NCBI RefSeq assembly: GCF_000687475.1
Contig: NC_057319.1
Span: 4,268,001 to 4,332,000, forward strand
Length of the DNA stretch: 64,000 nucleotides
Source: Ustilaginoidea virens
Lineage: Eukaryota; Ascomycota; Sordariomycetes; Hypocreales; Clavicipitaceae
Direction: 5' to 3'
The translations under genes were made by a program, and so were the position numbers. The stretch's first letter is position 1, and the number at the start of each line of letters is the position of its first letter. Positions 12,020 through 21,848 of this stretch are shown piece by piece. The notes beneath the pieces are model-generated. The model was not told where the DNA came from. It saw only the letters and a program-made list of their open reading frames with translations, and did no database searches.

Positions 12020-13079
12020 ATGCCTTCGAGGAAGAGATCCACCCCACATGCCAGTGCCGGGCGAAGGAGGTCCGGTCGCCTGTCCTCCGTTGAGCAGAAG
12101 AGCTCCTACTTTGAACCCTCTGAGGATGAGTCGGAAGACCGTGAGGCTCCTGTAAAGAGACACAAGGTCTCGCCCAAGATAAAAAAGGATGTGCACGAGG
12201 GCCACGACGACCCGGATGACAACGACAATGCCGACATTGCCGATGACGACGACGATGACGACGACGAGGCTCCGCGCAGGGTTGAAATCATACCGCTCGA
12301 GAAGCTGCGGGACACGGGTGGAGTGGAATACGCAAACCGCAAGGTACACAAGAACACGCTGCTGTTTCTCGCAGAGCTCAAGGCCAACAACAAGCGGTCT
12401 TGGTTGAAATGTAAGGCGTGAAGCGGGCTCATCAGGCGGCGCGCGTGCTGACCACCGCACGGCACGCAGCACACGACGGAGAGTTCAGACGCGCTCTGAA
12501 AGACTGGCAATCCTTTGTCGAAGCCGCCACAGAAACAGTCATTGACGTGGACGGCACGGTTCCGGAACTCCCGGTCAAAGACGTCGTTTTCCGAATATAC
12601 AGAGACGTCCGGTTTAGCAAGGTCAAGACCCCATACAAGGTCAGGACAACCCGAGTGACGCGAGATCGCTTCCCCCCCGTGGGTCTGCCAATAAAAGGCT
12701 GCTAACAAACAGAACAAAACGACGCGACACGACGACAGCCTCACTTCTCTGCCGCGTGGTCGAGAACGGGGAAAAAGGGCCCCTATGCATGCTACTACAT
12801 CCACTGCGAGCCTGGCTCATCCTTCATCGGCGGAGGACTATGGCACCCGGAAGCGTCGCTCGTCGCAAAACTCCGCCGCAGCATAGACCGGCAGCCCTGG
12901 CGCTGGCGCCAGACGCTCAACGAGCCCTTGTTGAAGAAGACGTGCTTCCCAGGCCTCAGAGGCGTCGACAATGCCGAGGCAGCCGTCAAGACCTTTGTCG
13001 ACAGAAACCAAGAAAACGCGCTGAAGAAGCGACCAATGGTCAGTCGTCTTGGAGAGATTCAGCCCCCCCCCCCCCCCCC

Positions 13080-13121
<42 letters not shown>

Positions 13122-13546
13122 CTTGTGATGAACGCCTACGTGAGGGACGGAACCGGTATCGCTGACCACGTCTTGTTGCCTGCGACGTAGGGCTACGAAG
13201 CTACTCATAAGGACATTGGGTTGTTGAAGCTGCGAAACTACACTATTGTGGTCCAGATTGATGCCGAGGCGCTCACAAAGGATGACGCGCAGAGCCAGCT
13301 GCGCCAAGTAATCCAAGCTCTCTCTGGTTTTGTATGGTTTTCTCTCCCTTTTGGCTTTTCGTGGCTCTCTTCTTTACCTTGCAGCTGCACAGCCAAAGCT
13401 AACCCCTCCCCGTACAGATAACATTTTTGAACGGCATAATCATGCCGGATCCAGCTCTCGATGGCGATGAGGATGAGGAAGATGGCGATGACGGTGACGA
13501 CGGTGACGACGGCGATGGCAACGATGTCAACGATGACGACGAATAA
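12020..13546 (+). CDS. DUF2461/TIGR02453 family protein
   Basis: The protein belongs to a family found in bacteria and fungi whose biochemical function is not known to me. Five exons: 12020-12410, 12470-12639, 12739-13038, 13191-13331 and 13418-13546, giving 376 residues. Family landmarks in order are FLAELKANNKRSW, the DGEFRRALKDW segment, PVKDVVFRIYRDVRFSK, the SFIGGGLWHPE segment, RRSIDRQPWRWR and LLKLRNYTI. The N-terminus is basic and Ser-rich with an Asp run near residue 80. The C-terminus is a long Asp/Glu/Gly tail, so the conserved domain sits between two acidic disordered arms. Intron 3 (13039-13190) contains 18 C directly followed by 38 A on the sense strand. Splice choices were fixed by keeping the conserved domain in frame. 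Confidence 0.88.
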
Positions 13547-14895
13547 AACGCATGGTTCTCGGGCCACTCCCATCCGCAACGGCAGGCAAAGCAGAGCTTC
13601 GAACACAGTGTGCCTTTCCCCCTGAAAAGTCTTTCTCATCCAACAGATTGCAATCCCTAGGTCGACCAGCTCAGCTTGAACATATGATTCCATGGCCAAA
13701 ACGAAAGACTACCATACAAACCAGCAAATAAGAGCCCTAGGGCGGGAGCGGGGACAAGAGTCGCACAAATCAACAATGAATTCGCCTCTTCCCTTGTCCA
13801 AGCCTGCAGCGCGACTTTTTAGCAACCCCCCCCCCCCCCCCCCCGGATTTCGCTTTTCCAGGCCGTCCCTGTCCGGTGGCCGCCGAACCTGGCAATACCG
13901 CATCGCCACGCTGGGTTTCCTCCCTGTTTCCATTACCCCGTTGCCCCCCTCCGCCAAGGTAGGTTTCCAAGCCCTCTGGGACGTGTCGTCAACGATGGCC
14001 GCATCCGGGAAAAAGGCACATCTTTTGCGCTCTTGCTGCTCCATCCCCCCCACAACCTGGAACACGTCACGTCTGTATCCCTCGACGCGTGTGGTATTGC
14101 CCGCGTCCTTTTGCGCCCGCGAGGAAACCCGCCACAGTGTTTGCAACGCCCCCTCTGGCTGCTCTTCCTCTCGCTTGACGTTGCGCGTGGGTAGATCCCC
14201 AGGCTGGAGTGCAGCGCAGCCCAGGAGGCGGTAGGGAGGGGCGGAGATGCCTGCGATGCCTTCTGACGGAGGAGCGTCTGTCAAAAAAAAAGCATGTATG
14301 TATACCACGGCGAGCAAGCAGGAGGAAGTCTGAACCATCAAGGGAGCAGTCTGCGCAGATGACAGGGGCAGCGTGGTGCAGAGGACTGGTCACCAACAAA
14401 GGTGAGGAGGAGGTCAAGCAACAGCCATGTGTGGTCCATATCAAAGCAGCTGGAAATGATAGCCGCCTTGTGGAACTGAAACGGACCACTTGTTGCACGA
14501 GAAGGAGGAGACGAGCACGTGGCACGAGGGCCAGGAGAGTATTATACTTCTAAACCGTGCTGCATGCCAATGCTTCGAAGACGAGTTGGTTCCTTTCTTT
14601 CTCGATCAAGACGGCCAAGGCCAGCCGGGCTGAAGTGAGTTTTCGCTTCCAGCCTACCAAGTACCGGTGATTTGGTTCCATGCTATCACAATGCCCATGT
14701 CAACACACACACACATGATACACACACGCCTCTCGTTTGCTTCCCTCACTTTGGCAACTACGCCACAGCCACGGTTCACGGTTGCTCGTATTTTCGAACA
14801 AAAAAAAAAAAAAAAAAAAAGAATGAAAGGTCATGCCCTCGCCTGGCTTAGCCGAAAACGCGGTGCTTTTTGGCCACAACCACGGGTCCGAACCG
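13547..14895. other. Convergent intergenic region
   Basis: No gene is supported between the DUF2461 and nuclease stop codons. It holds a run of about 17 C (near 13828-13844), an ACAC microsatellite (about 14703-14726) and an A run of about 20 (14801-14820). Open frames in it have no recognisable content. Confidence 0.5.
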
Positions 14896-17066
14896 TCAGC
14901 GCCCACAGAGATTCAGCTGGGCCACGCTGGGGTCGTGATCGCTCGTCTGCCCCTTGTTGTCCTGCCAAGTGTTCAGGTGCAGGTGCTCGACCTTTGCGCC
15001 CTTGGCAAGGCTCCTGCTGATGTATATGTGGTCTAGGGCCTCGCTGTTCTGGTCGTAGAGGTACGTGTACCGCTCCACCTCGGGCAGCCCGGCGGCCTCG
15101 TCCAGATCCACCAGGCCCGACTTGGATGCAAAGACCTTGAGGGGCTGGACCTGGGTAAACTCGTTGAAGTCGCCGGCGGTGATGATTTGAGCGCGGGCGT
15201 CCTTGGCCAGGATCTGGGCGATGAAGTTCTGCGGCCAGGTTCCGCGTCAGCAAACAGCCAAGGGGGGGGGGGCAACAGCAGCAGCAGCATAGGAAGAAGA
15301 AGGAGAAGAAGAAGAAGTAGAAGAGAAAACAAGGAGAGTCCCCCCACGAGACGGCAAGGGCGTCCCACTCACAGCAGTAAGCTCCATCTGCGCAGTCCTC
15401 TTCTCGACGCCCTTGTTGACGGGCGGACGAGCATCGCCATGCATCCCCGTCGAGCCGCCCTTGCTGCTGAAATGCACGTTGACGGTGAAGAAGGGCTTGT
15501 CAGAGCCCGTGACGGGCTTCCACATGGCGACCAGCGGCTTGCGAGTGGCGGCGAAGCTGGCGTCGGCCTGGCCAATCAGCCCCGGGTTGAACTTGATGGC
15601 CGGCCCGTCAACGACGCGGTTGGCCTGGCCGCCCACGCCGGGGTTCGGCCTGTGCAGCCGCACCGAGTCCGGGCGGTACAGGTACGCGCAGCGGATGTTG
15701 CCGCCGGGCTGGCCGCCGTCCAGGTTGTCGGCGGGGTCCACGTCGGCAAAGTCGTACCGGACGCCCGAGGCCTGCGCGATGCCCCGCGTCAGGGCAGAGA
15801 GGGTGAGGTTGGCCGACGTGACGCCGTCGTCGGCGGGGCCCGAGTCGTCCTGGACTTCCTGGAGGAAGACGAGGTCCGGCAGGCGGAGCTTGTTGACGAT
15901 GTGGTCCACCACGCCGGGCAGGTGCGGCGAGCCGGGGGCGAGGTTGGCGGCGTTGTAGTCGGCGACGGTGAGGCCGCCGCAGTGGCGGGTGCTGGCAAAG
16001 GACGCGGCGGGATGCGCCGACGCGGCCGGGGCGACCATCTTGAGGGCCGTGAGCGGCAGGATGCGGTAGGTGCCGAACGAGTAGGCCACCACGCCGGTGA
16101 CGTCGCCGACGTGGTCGCCCATCTTGGAGTCGGTTGGGTTTCTGGATCCGTCGAGAGGAGAGCCGACGACGATGGCTTCGGGGTTGGCATCTGGTGTCAT
16201 TGTCTCCCCCGTCAGTCCTGCGCCCCGGCAAGGCATGGAGGGAGAGGGAGGGGGGGAAAGGGGGGGGGAAATCATAATAACTATGCAAAAAAAAAAAAAA
16301 AAAGAAAAAAAAAACCCACCGCCAGTGAGCATCGTCAGCCCCCCATGCGCATTCACCCCCGAGACGGTGTAGTTTCCCCGCACCCAGACATCGCCGTACC
16401 GGTTCGGCCGGCCCAGCAGGACGGCATCCCTGACGGTGACGAGCTCGCCCGCCAGGCTCTCCCAAAAGTCCAGCCCGTACGCCGCCGGCTCCAGCGCCGG
16501 GTTGGCCGCGGACACCGTCGCCGCGGCGTTGGGCACGCCAAAGATGCCCCCCTTGTCCAGCGACGAGAAGTCCCGCCCTGGCGGCTGGGGCGTGTCGACG
16601 CCCACGACAAGCGGCTTGACGGCGCGGCCCGACGACACCACCGCCACCCGGGCCGGGCTGGTGAGCTGCGTCCGATACAGGTGGTCGTTGTTGGAGCTGG
16701 GCCGAGCGAACCCGAGCCCCGGGGGTAAAAAGTCAGCTTTCCCTTCTCTCCCAGACTGCGGGGTGCCCGTACATACCGGTACTCCTTGACCAGGCCGTCC
16801 AGGGTGACGACGTCGCCCGTCCGGACCTGCTTCCCCACGGCGCCGTCGTACACAAACAGGCCCTCGGAGGTGGCGGGGTCGCCGTCGGGCGTCAGCGACC
16901 GCAAGTAGATGCCGTTGTCGGCCACGGCGGTGACCAGGCCCTCCACCCCGACGACCTGCTTGTCCTGCCACGGCGACAGGAATCGGTTGCCGTTGATCTC
17001 GGCGATGCTGATGGCGGCGACGGAGCCAACCGCGGCGGCGGCGGCAACGGCCACCGACCTGAACAT
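14896..17066 (-). CDS. Secreted endonuclease/exonuclease/phosphatase-family nuclease
   Basis: This is probably an extracellular metal-dependent DNase of the EEP superfamily, resembling bacterial ExeM/NucH-type nucleases. Four exons on the minus strand: 17066-16777, 16696-16320, 16217-15373 and 15228-14896, giving 614 residues. The start at 17066 gives a clean signal peptide of about 18 residues (MFRSVAVAAAAAVGSVAA). An upstream in-frame ATG (17174) would bury it. The N-terminal half resembles the OB-like region of this family (ISIAEINGNRFLSPW, YDGAVGKQVRTGD). The EEP catalytic domain begins after residue ~250 with LVFLQEVQDD (Mg-binding Glu), then NVHFSSKGG, AGDFNEF and SDHDP near the C-terminus. 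Intron 2 (16218-16319) carries A runs on the plus strand, and intron 3 (15229-15372) carries GAA repeats. A role in scavenging extracellular DNA is inference. Confidence 0.9.
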
Positions 17067-18559
17067 TTGAGGGAGTCGGGAAAAGGAAAAAGAGGTGCGT
17101 TCGGGGCAACAACAACAAAAAAAAAAAGGACGAGCTTCACCGGCGGCGCCTCGAGCAGAAAGCCCGCGCGGCAAGCCACGCCGCTTTATACCGTTTCATC
17201 CGGCGACCCATCCGGCGACCCATCCGGCGACCTACCTGCCCGAACGAGCGCCGCTCCAACCTTGTCCTCGCCCACCCTACCTACCCAAACGAGCAGCGTG
17301 GCACGGCGCTGCTAAGCCCAAGCTCAAAGGTTCGTCACGTCAAGCTGACTCGCCCGGCATGCTCTGCGAGTCTGCCCCAGCTCTGCCCTCAGCTCTGCCC
17401 TCAGCTCTCCAAACCACTTGCCGTATCCAGAGGGAACCACAAGTGCCAGCCCCCCGGAAACACCACGTGCCAACTCAATCACACCCGAGGGCTTGGCATC
17501 GAACTTTGTGTGGCCAGACAACTTTCGTCCTTTAGAGCTCCCCCCCTGGTTTGCCGCAACATTCGTCCCCCATGTCGGCCCCCTTTGTTCCCAGCTCGTA
17601 GTCAAGCCTCGGCTGACCGCCAAACAGGCTTCCTGAGGAAAAACTCGTTTTCCAACATTCCTCATGCTGCATGGTTTGGAGACGAGTACCCATAAGCCGT
17701 GGACGGAGCATGCTGGCCCCTTATTGTTGACCATGAGTCCTTCCCAGCTGATGCACAGAGTTTTCCAGGGCGGGATCCGAGTCCTGCCAGGTGATTTGCT
17801 GCCTCTTGATGGGATGCGACTTGGCTGGCAGGGGGAAGAAGGAAGGCGGGAAAAAAAAGAAGAAAGAAAGAAAAAGAAAAGAAAAAGGAGAGAAAAAGAA
17901 TAAATAAGGGCGCGCGTCTACCAGTTCCACAAGCACCCGGGGGCCGGCACGACGCTTGAAGCTTCTATTATTCGCACATCCTTCTGTTAAGACATTGTCA
18001 TATCTGGGCTGCGTCACTCTTCCTGCATGCACCATACATCATCATCTTAGCAGTCCGAACCGCACGGCGCCGCAGCGTTGAATGTGGGCCATTGTTATCG
18101 CCCTTGTTTGCTGCTTCGCCCCAGCTGTGCCACGGTGCCATGGCGTTGAAAGGAAACCCACCCTCGTTTTCTCGTCGCCAACAAGTGCCGAGCAAAGAAA
18201 AAGAAAAAAAAAAGACCCCTCTGACCCTCAGGCAACGGCAGAGGGAGCGGCCGGGACGCGCAGGCACAGATAGCCTTGTCCGGAACCTATGAGAATAACG
18301 AGTTCCCAGCCGTCGCGGCTCTGAACGTGGCTGGCGGCGGCGGGCGACGTTGCTGGGCTCGAGACCTGAAGCCTTCCTTGATGCCTGTCTCGCAGCCTTA
18401 GTTACTGCTGGGACCGGCCGACATGCTTTCCTCGTTCTTTCCTTTACCAGGAATGGCCAGGTCCATCGGCTCTCGTTACAGAGCTGTGTTCGTAAATGTA
18501 ATGAATGAAGTCGTTCGGGTAATCTGCATAAAAGCTCAGTCAGTATACTGGGAGGCCCG
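17067..18559. other. Intergenic region with short tandem repeats
   Basis: No gene is supported. A CATCCGGCGACC repeat of about three units (about 17197-17233) and an AGCTCTGCCCTC repeat (about 17378-17409) are visible. A purine-rich tract lies at 17840-17905. Confidence 0.5.
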
Positions 18560-18935
18560 ACGACCGGACAACGTAGCAACGTACAAATAGCCGATACTCG
18601 TGTCTCGCTTCAACGCCGCACTTTCGTGCTGCTTATGTTGTTGTCCGACTGCGTCAAGGCTACCAGCGCAGAGTCGAGTTCTGTCCCCGTCCGCTCAATG
18701 ACAAAGACACCTAAATTGCCGAGAATGTGATCGGCGTCCCTGTCGTCCCAAAAGTCGGGAATACTGGAGGTTTAAATTAGATCGGCGCCAGCCAGTAGCA
18801 GAATCTTGGCAGCCTTCCGGACCTCGTTGGCGCATTCAATGCCGCCCACGGCATGATTGATCTTGCAATCCAGCAGTCTGGCCGTGGGGATATAGGTCGG
18901 GGCTCTCGGCTTCTGCTGATGCGTCTTTCGTCATG
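18560..18935 (-). pseudogene. Decayed fragment of nicotinamide-nucleotide adenylyltransferase (NMNAT)
   Basis: Minus-strand translation gives a clear C-terminal NMNAT-like stretch: YIPTARLLD, NHAVGGIE, AKILLLAGADLI, IPDFWDDRDADHILG and GVFVIERTGTELDSALVAL, then the SSTKVR motif of the NAD-synthesis adenylyltransferases (Nma1/Nma2, human NMNAT1). It is broken in several ways. A TAA (18772-18774) stands where the family has Gln after ADLI. About a dozen residues are missing between the ALVALTQSDNN stretch and ISSTKVR. A frameshift follows, after which LKRDTSIGYL is readable in another frame. No N-terminal nucleotide-binding motif is found upstream. It is therefore a partial pseudogene; an intact copy elsewhere in the genome is expected. 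Confidence 0.8.
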
Positions 18936-19969
18936 CCTGCGGTTATAAGGGCAAGGCAGATTGGCTCAGAGGGTAGGTGGTGTTCCTGTGGGTTTTCTTT
19001 TTTCTTTTCTAATTCCTTTTTTCTCCCCTTCTTGTTTTTCTACTTCTTTTATATATATATATATTATTTTTGCCAGCCGGCGGAATACCAAAGGACGCCT
19101 TGGCAGGTGGCCTGGCAGCTGCTGAAAGAACCGACCTGTGGGGTCAGCACCGTCCGTTCCGGTAGGCGCCTGTCACATGACCTTCACATTCTTAGCTTAG
19201 CTTCATCAAGCCTCCGTCATATCACATCGTGCACCGTCACAGCCAGCGCCTTGCCCGGGGCGCTCCGCACACGCAGCAAGAAAGCAGGCTGCCGCCCCGA
19301 GGCCTGAATCCTGACCAGCCAGTTTGCCGTGTCATCTCTGTCGCATTTACCACCTTATATCCAGGGTTTTTTTCGAACGGGACTTATTTGCCGCCTATCT
19401 TGAACCGCGCCTAGCAGCCATTCCCTTGTGCTCTATCGAGCTCTCGTTCTCTCTTGGCTTCGGATCTGCTATGTGCGGAATGCGCAATCAGAAATAGCAG
19501 CTGGCAGAGGCCCCTTTGCTGTCAGGTTGTCAACGCGCACAACGACTGCATGTAGTGATTTCCAAGATTTTTTTCAACATGGCTCCAAAGAAGATTTCCC
19601 AGTACGAGCTTCTCGCACCGCCCTTTCGCCGGCGTCTCTCTGGCCTTCCATCGTATTGGGCCTGACATGACACCATGCTTGCTCCTATCTCTCCCCATCA
19701 TTCTTTGGCTAATCTACGAGTCCTCCTCCTCCCACGCCTGATTTTGCGGCTCCTTAAAGAAAAAAGAGTGTCCAAAGCGAAGCCTGCTTTGAAACATTCA
19801 AGAAAAAAAAAAAAAAAGCTTTACCTGCTCATAAAATAACAAGCAATAGTGGCTTCTAGTCAAAAAGCTTCATCGGAAAAGGGAACGACTGCCAACTCCT
19901 GGTATTGGCCTATTTGCTCCCCGAGCCTGCGGGTGGAGCTGCAAAATGTTCGCAGGTACTGTCACGGGC
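18936..19969. other. Intergenic region downstream of Kch1 gene
   Basis: No gene is supported. A TATATATATA stretch (about 19050-19062) within a T-rich block and an A run of about 15 (19803-19817) are visible. Confidence 0.45.
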
Positions 19970-21848
19970 TCAGTAATATCCATGGCTCCGTTGCGATTCA
20001 ACATCGTATCCGCGCGATCCCGTTTCGTATCTTGATGAGACTCCTCCATAAACATCTCGGGGCATTCCAGATTGGTCATACGAGTTCTCAGCCGGGCCAT
20101 GCTGAGGCACGGGAGCTGTCATCGTTCGTTGTGGTGGGTAATGCCGAGTCCCTCCTCTTGGAGTTGGTATTGGCCCCGTCAAACTCCGGGTGGGTGGAGG
20201 ATGAGCGCCCATGTGTCTGTACGACGCGGTGGGTGGTGCAGGGCTTGCTCGGCCGGCGGAACCATAAGTCTGATACGATCCATAGGCCAAAGATCCGGCA
20301 TCGCTTCGTCCCATTGCTGCAGGTGCCGCGGCGTTGCCGTTCAAAGTCTCGGTGAATGACCTCGCCAAGCCTGGATACGGGGGCAGACCGTTTTCCATGA
20401 CTACAGGGCTTGCTGTGATGGTTCGCAGCGAGGTCCCCGCTGACGCGTTGCCTCCAGGTCCAAACCCAGACCGCAAAGAACCAAAGCTTCGTTGCGTGCT
20501 GCAGCATGTGCCAGGGCGGGTTGACGGCGCCATGCCGCTGGGAAGCTCAACATCGGCGAGGCTGGACGCAGGCGAGTGTGATCCAGCGTATCCCATATCT
20601 GCGGCAGATGGCACGAGGGGGGCCCGCGAGGAAAAGCTTGTCATCGAGCTTGAAGTTCCAGTTCTCTGCATCGGCCGCCGTCTGCCGCTCATTGGGTTCA
20701 AATCAATGCTAGCCGGTGAGCCAGGGCGGGGGATGTACGTGGGCAGGACACTGGCTCCGTCATCACGTCCAGGGGCGGGCGTCTGCGCAAGACTGTGCCC
20801 CAGGCCTCCTCCTTGGACGTTGGGAAACGTGGGGAGTGTAGCTGCACGCTCAAGCTGTGGCGTCTTTTCACCACATCGTTTGGCATACTCGAGTTCCGCC
20901 TTGAGCCTATTTGCTTGGCCCTTTGCCAAAGCCGTATTGACTTTGGTGGTGACGATGCGGAGCAGTTTCTTGTTGACCTTTCTCTCGCAGTACCCAGCCA
21001 GGCCACCATCTGAGCGCGGAATCCAGTGGAAGAGGAAGAAGACGTAAAACAATACCGCCATGAGCAGGAATAGGGCGGAAAATACCCAAACCACAAAGGT
21101 GAAGCACATGCCGGAAACAATGACGGCTTGCTGATAATCTTCCGAGGCAAACACCTTGATCTTGTCGAAAAAGCTCAGGATGGCGCCATCCACACTGGTG
21201 GCGGTAGGTGCTAGTTTAGTCTGATATACAGACTTCAAAGTGAGAGCATTGACGACCTGACGGGGACCCGAGCAGAAAATGACGCGAATCCATGCTGCAG
21301 GTGAGACGTCAGCATCACTCACGCAGGTCATTCAATGAACGAGACATTTCGCACGTACACTTGAAGCTAAAGTAGGTGAACAGAGCCACGTATTCCGAGC
21401 CTTTCTTACTCTTGGCAAGCTCTGCAAAGACCAAAAACCTCCTCCAGCCCTGACCCGAGCCAAATCGGATGGATTCCCAGCGAACAGCCAAGCTGTCCAG
21501 AAAACATTCTGCGACATTTCCCCGCTTCATGACGCGGAGTGCTCGGAAGCCTTCGAACGCGAGGTTGACAAAGGAGAGGAGGATGCAAAGAGAAAAGACC
21601 CATTTGGAAACGTCGAATGGAATGGCCGGTTTAATCTTGGACGACCATCGGTTGAAAATCAGGAGGTTCACGGCTGTGAAGCTGTCGACTGTGTATACCG
21701 CCATCGATATGAACAACATAAACCACAAATACCCGTAGGCGAAGCCAGGGCCGCATCCTTTGGACCTGAAATCCTCAAGATTGATGTAGTCCCATTTCTG
21801 ATCAGCAAACTCGCGCGTCTGCTTTTTCCGATTACTCGAACAGCCCAT
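19970..21848 (-). CDS. KCH1: Kch1-type fungal potassium channel/transporter
   Basis: It matches the fungal KCH family (yeast Kch1/Prm6), low-affinity K+ conductances whose K+ influx supports Ca2+ uptake during mating and ER-stress responses. Two exons on the minus strand, 21848-21359 and 21294-19970, give 604 residues. The 64-bp intron has donor GTACGT and joins FSFKS to WIRVIFCSGP in frame. I chose the ATG at 21848 because it yields MGCSSNRKK, a typical N-myristoylation/palmitoylation start; an ATG 23 codons upstream is in frame. Conserved stretches are QKWDYINLEDF, YGYLWFMLFISMAVY, FNRWSSKI, FAELAKSKKGSEY and FCSGPRQVVNALTL. Hydrophobic segments lie near residues 40-60, 80-105, 185-200 and 225-255. 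The C-terminal ~300 residues are a Ser/Pro/Gly/Tyr-rich cytoplasmic tail. Confidence 0.9.

Noticed and set aside
15187..16728. 513-codon plus-strand frame over the nuclease gene
   Set aside because: It crosses exons and introns of the clearly conserved minus-strand nuclease, and its Gly/Arg/Ala-rich reading has no recognisable domain.
17067..17174. Upstream in-frame start for the secreted nuclease
   Set aside because: It would place 36 non-conserved residues (including a Phe/Cys run from a T-rich leader) before the signal peptide.
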